Below, in pieces: positions 41,330-51,142 of a stretch of 64,000 nucleotides of DNA. The first letter of the stretch is position 1. Every line of letters begins with the position of its first letter. The position numbers and the translations under genes were made by a program. The stretch spans positions 99,385,994 through 99,449,993 of the forward strand of contig BSWB01000005.1 in the NCBI GenBank assembly GCA_033239125.1, in the 5' to 3' direction. The notes beneath the pieces were generated by a model. The model had not been told where the DNA came from and did no database searches. It was given only the letters and a program-made list of their open reading frames with translations. Source of the stretch: Fagopyrum homotropicum. Lineage: Eukaryota > Streptophyta > Magnoliopsida > Caryophyllales > Polygonaceae.

Positions 41330-43756
41330 TTCCTTGTTCAACATACCAAGCTCCAATCTAATAAAATTAAATTGTTCCTCAGGAAGAGGCTTGGTAAAGA
41401 TATCTGCAAGCTGCAAGTTAGTTGAGATAAAAGAAATCAAAACATCACCTTACTCAACATGATCACGTATGAAGTGATGCCTCACATCAATATGCTTAGT
41501 CCTTGAATGTTGCACAAGATTTTTGGTTATAGAAATAGCACTAGTATTATCACATTTTATAGGAATACCTCTTAAGTCAAAGCCAAGGTCACAAAGTTGT
41601 TGAGCAATCCAAAGAATTTGAGCACAACAGGCTCCAACAGCTATATATTCAACCTCAGCTGTGGAAAGGGCAACATAATTTTGCTTCTTGGAGTGCCAAC
41701 TAATTAGGGATGACCCTAAGAATTGACAACATCCAGAAGTACTTTTTCTATCGACCTTATAACCTGCAAAGTCTGCATCTAAATAGCCAACAAGATGAAA
41801 CGAGCTTTGACATGGGTACCATAACCCTAGATCCTTAGTGTTATTGAGATACCGAAAAATTCTTTTCACAGCTATCAAGTGTGACTCTTTAGGATCAGCT
41901 TGAAATATTGCACACATGTACACGCTAAACATAATGTCAGGACGACTAGTAGTTAGATACAACAATGAACCGATCATACCTTGATACTCCTTTTGTACTA
42001 CACTTTTACCATTCTTGTCATGATCTAGTGAAAGTGTTGAACTCATAGGAGTCTTTGCAACCTTAGATTGATCCATTTTGTACTTTTTAAGCAAGTCTTT
42101 AGTATACTTGCTTTGATTGAGAAAAATTCTTTTCTTTGCTTGTGTAACTTGAAGTCCAAAAAAGAAATTTAACTCTCCCATTAAGCTCATCTCAAATTCC
42201 CTGCACATAATATCTAAAAATTCCTTGCAAAGGGAATCATTAGTAGCACCGAATAATATATCATCAACATAGATTTGTACTACTAAAATGTCGCTGCCTC
42301 TAGTTTTGATAAACAATGTTTTATCAATCAAACCTCTTTTGAAATTGTTTTCAAGAAGATATTTAGACAATTTTTCATACCAAGCTCGAGGAGCTTGCTT
42401 AAGACCATAAAGAGCTTTATCTAATTTAAAAACATGATGGTTGAGAGGTTTGATATGATTAATAGGAAACAAGCAGTTTTCGGATGTTTGCAAGCACCGC
42501 ATAGCCAAGATTTTCTTCTTGTCATTCCCATCGATGAACTTGATCAATGCATGTCCCCTTTGGAGTACCACTCCATTCTCAAGTACCGACTTATGATTCC
42601 ACTTTTCTCAGCTGGTGAGGTTTGTCCCATTCCTAATTGTCGGAGGGTGTTGGATGCTTTTGAGGAGCATGTTGTACATTGTAAGGAACTTCCTGGCTTC
42701 AAGTATAGGCATGATCTGGTTCGTGATGTTGTTTGTGATACCTTTAGACAGGCCAAAATTTCTATAAAGAAAGAAGCACCTGTGAACTTCTTGACTGATC
42801 CACGGGATGGAAGGTCGACATTGCGGCCGGCGGATGTTTTGGTGTTTGGTTGGAGTGGAGGGAAGCATGCATGTATTGATTTAACGGGGGTCTCACCACT
42901 TATGGGATTAGGGAACAAACCTTTTGTTGTGGGTCAGACAGCTTGTAGAGCGGCATCAGCTAAGGTAGCCAAGCATGAAAGGGCATGTGTTGAAAACCAA
43001 CACGTTTTTCTTCCATTTGCTTTTGACACGTTTGGATTTTTTTGCACCCGATGTTGTTGATAACCTCAAGAGGGTGTAAAGAGTTATGTATAGTAATATT
43101 ATGCCCTCTAGATTTGCAGATGTTGTTTTTAAAAGGTTAGGTTTTGCCATCCAAAAAGGGGTAGCGGCGCAACTTGTTGCTCCCTTACCTTCTACTTCTA
43201 TGTAAATAGTAATACCGTATAAATAATAAACTTAATACTGTTTGAAAAAAAAATGATCCAAAAATTCATCATTTTCAAAACCAGGAGGTTGAGCAACATA
43301 GACTTCTTCTTCTAAGAAGCCGTTTAGAAAAGCACATTTTACATCTTTTTAAAAAAGTTTTATACTCATGAAGGATGCAAATGCAAGTAACATACGTATG
43401 ACTTCTAACCTGACAACAGGAGCAAAAGTCTCCTCATAATCAATACCTTCTTCTTGGTTATAGCCTTGTGCTACAAGTCGTGCTTTGTTTCGTATGACTT
43501 TGCCACTTTCATCCAATTTGTTTCGAAAGACCCACTTCGTGCCAATAACTGATTGATGCTTTGGTCTTGAAGTAAGAGTCCATACCTTGTTCCTCTCAAA
43601 TTCATTTAATTCATTTTGCATGGCAATGATCCAGTCTGATTCTTGAAGAGCTTGAATGTAGTTCTTTGGCTCGACAAGTGATACAAAAGCGGAGAAGGCA
43701 CAAAGATTATTCACTTTAGATCTAATTTGAACTCCAGCATTTGGATCTGAGATCAT
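41330..43756 (-). pseudogene. SIRE-like RT and RNase H, split by an insertion
   Basis: The first RT part is 43349-43756 (TKWVFRNKLDESGKVIRNKA, VAQGYNQEEGIDYEETFAPV), continuing to about 43252. The second is 42436 down to 41450, with KALYGLKQAPRAWYEKL, the catalytic box IYVDDILF and RNase H (LDADFAGYKVDRKSTSG, STAEVEYIA, IKCDNTSAI). A TAA at 41450-41452 interrupts the frame after HHFIRDHVE, where relatives continue with Gln; readable sequence goes on to about 41330 (ADIFTKPLPEEQF). Between the two parts lies the non-LTR insertion. Confidence 0.85.
42437..43251 (+). mobile_element. 5'-truncated non-LTR retrotransposon (LINE-like) 3' end
   Basis: Encodes the C-terminal region of a plant non-LTR reverse transcriptase protein: a zinc-knuckle-like CPIPNCRRVLDAFEEHVVHC, then RPADVLVFGWSGGKHACIDL and NQHVFLPFAFDTFGF. 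After a frame break the conserved tail (APDVVDN, DVVFKRLGFAIQKGVAAQL) is still readable. It ends with a short 3' UTR and a poly-A run at about 43243-43251. Both sides carry ATGAT preceded by an A-rich stretch, a minimal target duplication. It lies within the RT of the SIRE-like element in opposite orientation. Confidence 0.75.
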
Positions 43757-44610
43757 ATTTTCTTGTAGATGATACGAGGAGTGTTGAACTTTTCTTCTTT
43801 TGACAGATGATGTAGATCCAGAAGGTTGAGTTGAATATGTCTAATTTGATTCAGGTACCGTTTGTGCATTACATGTTGTTCCAATCTCAAGGCCTCGTAG
43901 TTTCCAGTTTCAAGGTCTTGAGGATTTTCTTTGGTATCGTGAATCTTTTCTTGCATATTCTTGTCTTTATTTTTAGGATCTTCCTCTTCATCCGAAATAT
44001 GATCTTCTCTTTGATTCAGATTTAGATCTTGTGTACAAGCTTTAAATAGGTCATTAACCTTGAAGTTTAGGTTTGGCAAACCACGTACCAAATCTTTTGT
44101 AAGTAGCTTCTGCATGGTGTGCATGCTTACGTGGCCAAGTCTTCTATGCCAAAGCCTTGGATCATCAGTCAAGGCCTTTAGACATTTTAGCTTAGTTCCT
44201 GCAACTTGGTTAGTACTCAAAGAATAAACATTATTATACCTAGGAGCAGTAAGCAATACTTCTCCCGTCTTTATGCCATGAACTTCACATTTTTCTGAAT
44301 CAAACATGACTTTATTGCCTTTATCACAAATTTGAGAAATACTTAGCAGATTATATTTCAAGTCATCAACTAAATAAACATCATCAATAAAGTTGGATGA
44401 ATCATAGCAAATTTTACCAATGCCAATTATGTCACACTTTCCTTTATCACCAAGAGTAATAGTTTCACATGATTGCTTCTTTAAATATGAGAATAAAGAA
44501 CTCTTTCCACTCATGTGTCTTGAGCAACCACTATCTAAAATCCATTTGTGCTCCTTTACCTTGGTGATATCCTGCAAAATAGCAAACATAAACCTTTCCG
44601 GGTTGACCAA
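43753..44610 (-). pseudogene. SIRE-like protease and gag-pre-integrase with integrase core deleted
   Basis: Starts in the protease (WILDSGCSRHMSG) and continues through the pre-integrase domain (LWHRRLGHVSMHTMQKL). After NFKVNDLFKACTQ the sequence jumps straight to the acidic linker that normally follows the integrase (NQREDHISDEEEDPKNKDK). The catalytic integrase core is absent, so this copy could not integrate by itself. Two CAAGRCCTTG-like motifs lie in the linker near 43885-43920. Confidence 0.8.
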
Positions 44611-44678
44611 ATGACATATTTTGGTCCATACTCAGGTTCGATCATGTTTGGTGGTCTAGTACCTTTAGGAACCTAGAT

Positions 44679-46389
44679 TTATTTGACCTGTTTCCTTAAA
44701 CATAATGGATATGTATTTCTGATGATATAAGGATCATTTTTTCTATAAGGACATGTAGATTTAACATGACCCTTTTTACAACAATAGAAGTAGGTAGGCA
44801 TATGAATGCTTCCTCTTGCCGTAACAAAAGTGGTGGTAGGTTTTCTAGGAAAGCTTCTATGATACCCTATACCATTTTTGTTAAGTGAAGATTGTTGTTC
44901 ACCCATCATTTATTTCCAAATTAGCCTTTGAACGAGTAAACTTAATGAGTGATGCCTTCTGGTCTATACACATTGAAGTCAGATCAACTTTCTCTTTCTC
45001 TAGATCGATATAACTTCGATGTAGAGAAGAGAGGTTGTTCTTGAGAATCAGGTTTTCTGATTCCAAGGCCTTGATAATGTCATCAAGTTCTTCCTTTTCC
45101 GTGTTAAGATTTTCAATCTCCACAGACATTTCACTCAATTGTTTATCTTATTCATGAAGTTTTTCTTTGAAAGAATTTATCCTTATTCTATGTTCCTTAT
45201 CACTTAAGATAATATCTTTAAGAAATTGTTTAAGGTCAATCTCAGGTTGAGACAAAATTGTACTTACCATATTGTTGATGTAATGATTTGAGTTATCTGC
45301 ATGATCGGCCATAAGACACAAGTTTGCTTGTTCTTGTTCATCTTCTGATTCATTTGTTGATTCTGAATCACTCCATGAAGCAACCATGGCTTTCTTCTTT
45401 CAATCATTCTTCTTGAAGTTGGTCCTCTTCTTTTGTGGGAAATCCTTCACCAAATGATTTGTTTCACCACATTCAAAACAAGTCAGTACTTTTGTTTTCT
45501 TATTAGGGTTCGAAAACTTACCTCAGGGTTTTGATTCTCGTGGAAATTCTCGGTTTGCAGATTGTTTCTTTATCTTGAGAATTCTTGCTAAACCTTTAGA
45601 GATCATGGCGAGAGCATCTTCTTCATTATCGTCATCACTATTTTCTTCATCAGAAGATAACTCATCTCTTCTGGATTTTAATATCAAATTCTTGGAGTTG
45701 GATGGGAGTTCTCCATATTCTTCACCAAGAATCATTTCATGTGTGATGAGTTTTCCAAGTAAGTCATCAAGAGGAAGAGTAGTAAGATTTTGAGCTTCTT
45801 CAATAGCAGTCATCTTTGGTCCCCACTTGGCTTTAGGTAAGCTTCTTAGAACCTTTCTCACTTTTTCTTCATTTGTGAAGGTCTTTCCAAGTGAGTCTAA
45901 ATTGTTCACTATCCTAGTGAATCTAGTGAACATTTCTTTGACTGGTTCATTTTGATTCATCTTGAATAGCTCGTATTGTCTGAGAAAGATGCTAATCTTT
46001 GTTTCCTTGACTTGACTTGTTCCTTTGTAAGTGACAACAAGCTTGTCCCATATTTCTTTTGCACTTTTGCATGATGAGATGCGGTTGAATTCATTAGCAT
46101 CTAATCCACAATAAATTAGATTCATTGCCTTGTAATTCTTTGACACACTGTCCAGGTCAGCCTGTGTGAAGTTTGATTCCTTCTTCGGGACTTGGACTCC
46201 TTCAACCGTTGTCATTGAAACTTTTGGTCCATCTTGAATAATGCTCCAAAGCTCCATATCATGGTCAATGAGGAACATACACATTAGTAATCTCCAATGA
46301 GCGAAGTTGTTGCCATAGAAGAGTGGTCGAGATGAGGATCTTCCTTGAGCAAATCCGCCATCACCTACAAGATTCATGATTAGTCTCAC
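44679..46389 (-). pseudogene. SIRE-like gag with frame breaks
   Basis: The main part, 45523-46389, has the copia gag core (LLMCMFLIDHDMELWSIIQD, YKAMNLIYCGLD, LRQYELFKMNQNEPVKEM). The first zinc knuckle (about 45440-45500) reads CFECGETNHLVKDF, with its final Cys replaced by Phe. A coiled-coil-like segment (44899-45138) and a second zinc knuckle (YCCKKGHVKSTC, near 44780) follow in other frames. Stops and frameshifts near 45520, 45390, 45145 and 44905 break it. Confidence 0.8.
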
Positions 46390-46418
46390 TGATGGTTAAA
46401 TCAATAAACGTGAGTCTA

Positions 46419-46430
46419 GCTTTGATACCA
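46419..46430 (-). other. Primer-binding site of the SIRE-like element
   Basis: On the minus strand TGGTATCAAAGC, two bases inside the 5' LTR edge, one mismatch from the initiator tRNA-Met complement TGGTATCAGAGC. Confidence 0.85.
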
Positions 46431-46432
46431 AT

Positions 46433-46822
46433 TGAAGAACCGATAGGTGATATAAATAATACTCTAGAAGGGGTGGTTGAATAGAGTATGAGAACTTTTC
46501 GCAAACCAAATCTCAAGGCCTTGAAACTCCTTTCAAGGGCCTTGATGTCAATCTGTGTTACTAGTTAAACTTCGATTTCAAGGGCTTTGAAACTCAATTT
46601 CAAGGGCCTTGACTTCTTGCTCCTACAAAACAAAGTTAGTCACAGTAAAGTTTATATGGTGCGGAATTGAAAAGATTGACACGAGGATATGTTTACGAAG
46701 TTCAGCTCTAAATAGCCTACTCTCCGTCCTAGGGTATATCCGTAGGATCTAACTATCTATTATCAGCTTCAAAGAGTCCTAGATACAAACTAGAAGAAAT
46801 CCCCTTCTACTCTCACTTGTAG
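46433..46822 (-). repeat. Partial 5' LTR of the SIRE-like element
   Basis: Matches the first 390 bp of 38581-39788 with about 15 differences by eye and without its 10-bp TATAGATAAT-like insertion. It ends at 46822, where the Athila-1 LTR starts with TGTTAGCATG. Confidence 0.85.
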
Positions 46823-47017
46823 CTGTTAGCATGAAATATTGTGATATTTTAGGCACGTTTTCTAAGTGTATTTCATCCATATTGGTATTCATTGATAAAA
46901 CATTGAAGTATTTGTGAGTTAGTTTATCTATTTTGTCGATATAGAGGTCTACATAAGCTTTGCGTTGATTGTAGGCAATTAAGAGCTAAAACCGAACGGA
47001 TTGAAGGAGAATGGAGA

Positions 47018-49525
47018 TGTAACACCCCAAATTTTACAACTTAGGGAGTTATTGGTTAGGACCGCACAGTGGGTCCCGACCTTAGTTTGACAACAACTTA
47101 ACATGATCTTACAACAAGGCACAAATAAGAAAAACCAGAAATCATAAAATAGTTTTTAACAATGCATGAATGTGACCAGGTCAACTACAGCCGGAAAACG
47201 GAATATAACAAGGTACGAAGGAAACAATGTTTAACTGTAAAACCCACAAATGCAGAAACTGTAAAACGTCCTAAAGTACGACACCCCGGCTGACCACTAC
47301 CATCTGGATCACTCGGCATCTGCTCTAACCTGTGTCAAGTCTAAACAACATATCAACAGTTAGCTAACTATCCAAATATAAGCAAAATGATAACAACACA
47401 AACACAAGCAGAAACAAAATAAACAAACATCATGCTGGCACTCAACCAATTATTATCTATTATTTAAGTGATTCACATTATTCAATTTAAGTTGTGACAC
47501 GAGAATTATTATTAGTTCTCGCCTCCGTTCCTTATCCAACTGGTGTAGGTCTAGCTGACTTCCATTGGTAGCATCACTACAAACCATGTATGGACTAGTC
47601 CCGAAAGAAACCCCCCAGCGCCCCGCGAGCTACTGAGCAGAATGCCACCGCCCGTTACTCTTAGGCCAAAATATAGGTCGGTAATTATATAACACAACCT
47701 ATCTCTCTAACATGTCAATCACACACCACCATCATCATTTATACTCATATTTAGTAGTCAGCTAAGTAAGCCCAAAGGACTTACCTGTTATAACGCTCGA
47801 CTCTTTATAAACCACTCTCTCAGTAAACTGCAACCACTCAGTTGCCTGTCAAAGGCGATAAGTGTATTAGCACACTTTCACGTAGATAGAAGTCTAAAAC
47901 TTCTAAGATCAAATAAGGTATTAAGACGTACTAGTTACAGTACTAGTTTTAGGGTAAAATGACCATTTTACCCTTGGTTCCGATTTTCTCGAAAACCTTA
48001 AATTTCATGTCTAAACTCCTATTTGAGGTTCTAAAAATATATTCTAACTCCTAAAATTTTATTTGGTTCCAAACTGACGTTTTTCCTATGTTTCTATTTT
48101 CCGGAAGAATCGAAAAGGTTTAACTTCGGCTCTAAATATAAAATTCTTAACAGCTTATAAAATTTCCGAATTAAATCTCTAGATCATCTATGAGGTTCTA
48201 TCTAACCTTAGAAGAAAGAATTTCTCCAAACTGTTCAGCCAATATTTTTATAATAATTCACAAAGTCGGTTCCTTCACTCTAATTTCCTATACTTAGCCA
48301 AAATTCAAGTTTACCAAAACTGCTCAACTACCTAACTTCGGGAGCTCATAACTTTCAATCCGACCGTTCATTTCTTCTCAAATTTTAATATGCTAAACTA
48401 CATATATCCATCTACAACATATCCAAAATTCAACGGTGGATCTTTATCCAAACGTTTAATAATTGATCGACAAGATGGGCTGTTTGTAACCTAAAAGCTG
48501 AAGGAAATAAAATGAATTTACAGCAGCCTTTTGTCTATCATTTTATGTGTAACTTTCAGCAGCTACTTATCACTATTTTAACCATGCTCAAGGTCGACTA
48601 CAGCAGTTCATCAATCTTGCATTACGGAAATAGGATACATACAAAAGCTTATACAATAACCTTCTCTTTAGACTAATCGGAATACTATGCAGCTCTTTGT
48701 ACCAATTTAATTCTTTACACCTAGAATACATGGGATCAAGCTGTGGGAGAGAGGAAATTTACCTTCTTCAGTTTGACGGTCCTGTGACGTCTACTCTCGT
48801 TTTCGAAGAAGGCTCGTATGTTCTTCCTAACCTAAGGATAGATGGGACGAAATGAGACAAGCAGGAGAGGAGTCGGTGGAGAGAATAAGGTGAAGATGGA
48901 AGAATCAGATTGCTGCACTAACCTTTTGACGCGGCTGGCTACGTGCAGAAAGTTGGTATGGACTCGTTGTAGATTCCAATGGCTGCAATTGACGGTTGGT
49001 GGTTGTGGGAGTCGATGTTCACAAGCGAGGCAAGGAGCAGGGAAGGCGAATGTGCTGAAGAATCTGGACGGTGAGTGTTTGCAGCGCATAAGGAAGGAAA
49101 TCAGGCAGTTACGGATCTCTTTCCCTTTATTAATATAGCAGTTATGTGGGAGAATCTGTAAAGATTCGGCTGTTACGTTACTAGCAGCTTTAGCAAGGAA
49201 AGCGTGGCATGGTAGTTGGGCTGGCGGATCATGGGCTTGCGAAGGAATGGCCAGCTTCTCCTCTTCCGTACTGGGCTGGCTGCGCTGGAGTGCTACTGCT
49301 GGGCTGGAGCTGTGCTGCTGCTGGAGTGGACGAACATTGGACTGAGCTGAAGACTGCAGGCTGGCGCTGGGCTAGAAGGCAACGCTGCTGCTGCTGGGCT
49401 GGACGCGTGAGGCAGCTGGGCGGAGCTGGGCTGTCAACAGCCTGTCTGGGCTTGTGACAGACTTGTCACAGCCTTGTCTGGCCTTGTCACAGAATGAGTT
49501 GAGCATGTCCAAGGATTGAGGACAT
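47018..49525 (-). mobile_element. Tekay-type solo LTR inside the Athila-1 LTR
   Basis: The left edge GATGTAACACCCC is the reverse of a Tekay LTR end. In reverse orientation its blocks follow the LTR at 8321-10109 (for example GGTAAGTCCTTTGGGCTTACTTAG near 47770). No internal Ty3 sequence is attached. The right edge is placed near 49525 because Athila LTR sequence similar to 57600-57640 resumes there (GGAGCTAAGGAAGATGCTAAG). The target duplication is not convincing. Confidence 0.7.
49250..49495. repeat. CTGGGCTGG repeats and CTTGTCACAG palindromic cluster
   Basis: 49250-49435 is dominated by CTGGGCTGG/GCTGCTG units. 49440-49495 contains CTTGTGACAG, CTTGTCACAG, TTGTCTGGCCTTG and CTTGTCACAG in close order, i.e. 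repeated inverted half-sites. Both lie just inside the sense-strand start of the solo LTR, where the related LTR at 8321 carries CCGCCCCTGCGG. Confidence 0.6.
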
Positions 49526-49597
49526 CATTAGGAGCTAAGGAAGATGCTAAGTTGAAGAATAGCACGAGACAAAGGAGAATTACGATCTACATGTGCT

Positions 49598-50450
49598 CCA
49601 CGCTCTAAAATACGGCCGTATTAGGATCCACGCTCTAAACCACGACCGTGGAACTTTGGCAAGACAAGCGTGGAGCATTCCAGCAACTTACACGGCCATG
49701 GAGGATTGTGAAGAACCGTGATCAAATCCCACGCTCTAAATTACGGGCGTGGAACTCTTCCACGACCGTGATCTTGGCAATCTTTTACGCAATATTTTAA
49801 GCCACGATCCACTACGCACATGGGCCGAAGACATATTTTATCCAGCCCTATAAAAGGACGGAAAGAGAGAGATTCCGTCACCTTCGCTACCTCGCTTACA
49901 CCTCCGCTTAGGGTTTGCACCTTTGCTTACGCCTCGCACTTAGACTTTTGTCTACGGAGTTACACGTGCTTAGGGTTTCAAGTGGGACGTGTGAGATTGC
50001 TATTTTCGCAACGGAGATTTGCGAAGAGTTGAAGATTTGGAAGATCGTTCTTGGCGGAAGTTACGCCTTTGATTCTAGGTTTGATTAGAAGACGGATTGA
50101 CATCCCGTTCTTCGTTCTTATCTAGACTAGTTACTTGTTTGTGTTTATTCCAAATCCGAGTTACATTATCATTGATATTTGTGGATTTGAGATTGGTTTG
50201 AAGGTTATTGAAGGTTTTCGGAAGTTTTCATCCTTTTATTCTTTTAAATCTTGAATTTGATATCAATATGACTGTTGTTGGCTAAAAACCTTTAGTAATT
50301 CTAAGGTGAAGGGTTGATAGTTGTGGCTTAGATGATGATAGATCGATCGTAAACAGATTGGATCCTGAGAGTTAGAGAGAATCGCCGACGAACCTAATCC
50401 ACGGTCTGTTCTTGAGCTTCCACGGCCGTGGAACTCAAGAACTACCCGTA
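49598..50450. repeat. CCACGGCCGTGG palindromes in the Athila-1 LTR
   Basis: U3 part: TACGGCCGTA (49611-49620), CCACGACCGTGG (49640-49651), CACGGCCATGG near 49691, and TTACGGGCGTGG and CCACGACCGTG near 49741-49770, with CCACGCTCTAAA three times (49598, 49628, 49729). Downstream of the TATA box: perfect CCACGGCCGTGG (50420-50431). Confidence 0.85.
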
Positions 50451-51046
50451 ATTTTGTGTCAGTTACGAGCCTTGCTTTTACTTTAATCCAAAGTTAAGGA
50501 TTTGCTTTAACTTAGTCTTGGCTTACCTTTTCTAGGTGGTAGTGAAGCCTCAACAACCTCTACCTCGATTTCGAGTGTCACAACCTTAATCGGTTAAGTT
50601 AGTCTTGATCCTTGGATTACAGGTTTGGGTATTTGACGTTAATATTTACCTTTAGAATCTTTCTATACTGAAGCCTCAACAACCTTTATAGAGAGTGCCT
50701 TTAGGTGAATCATACAAGGTCTTGGAACTTCACCGTACATTGCCTTACATTCGTATACTTTTGCATACCTCAACTCTGTCCTTATATCTTTAGTATATCT
50801 TGAATCGATTGCCACAGCTAGATTTCTGGATCTTTAGGATTGTTGTTTTCCTAATAATTTACAAAGCTCATACATTTAATTGCTTGACAATTCTATAATT
50901 GGATTTAACCCCCCAAATCCCTGTGTTTGATACTCTGGAATTCTTGCTTAACTATATCGATCCGTACACTACGGGTTCGCTTGCTTGATTCTAGTTTTAT
51001 AAATTTAAAGCTTATTTGCACGCACGCTAAGTGGCGAACAAGTTTT

Positions 51047-51063
51047 TGGCGCCGTTGCCGGGG
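51047..51063 (+). other. Primer-binding site of Athila-1
   Basis: TGGCGCCGTTGCCGGGG, complementary to a plant tRNA-Asp 3' end as in Athila elements; six bases after the LTR end. Confidence 0.9.
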
Positions 51064-51142
51064 ATTTGGTTTAGGCCGAATTCGGTTATCGGTTGTCAAG
51101 CTTGGGAGTTTTTCCCTTGTTATTTGATATCTCTTCGAGTGT

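Larger units (their letters stand above)
38581..46822 (-). mobile_element. SIRE-like copia retrotransposon, defective
   Basis: The 3' LTR (38581-39788), a third ORF, RT/RNase H, protease, gag, primer site and the first 390 bp of the 5' LTR are present in minus orientation. The rest of the 5' LTR is cut off by Athila-1. The integrase core is deleted, RT is split by a non-LTR retrotransposon fragment, and RNase H and gag have stops. The extra ORF downstream of pol and the LTR length support the SIRE/Maximus group. Confidence 0.88.
46823..51040 (+). repeat. 5' LTR of Athila-1, interrupted
   Basis: Starts TGTTAGCATGAAATATTG, ends GTGGCGAACA. Without the insert at 47018-49525 it is about 1.7 kb, similar to the Athila-2 (1.63 kb) and Athila-3 (1.96 kb) LTRs. 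A TATA box CTATAAAAGG lies at 49849-49858. The block ATAGAGGTCTACA near its start (about 46943) is shared with Athila-2 and Athila-3 (as TCGAGGTCTACAC). Confidence 0.8.

Noticed and set aside
48862..48868. CA followed by GGAGA as the right edge of the solo LTR, matching GGAGA at 47013
   Set aside because: Sequence up to about 49525 does not look like Athila LTR, while Athila-like sequence resumes there. The five-base match is probably chance.
48842..49138. Small open frames on both strands
   Set aside because: They lie in the Tekay-type solo LTR and resemble no protein family.
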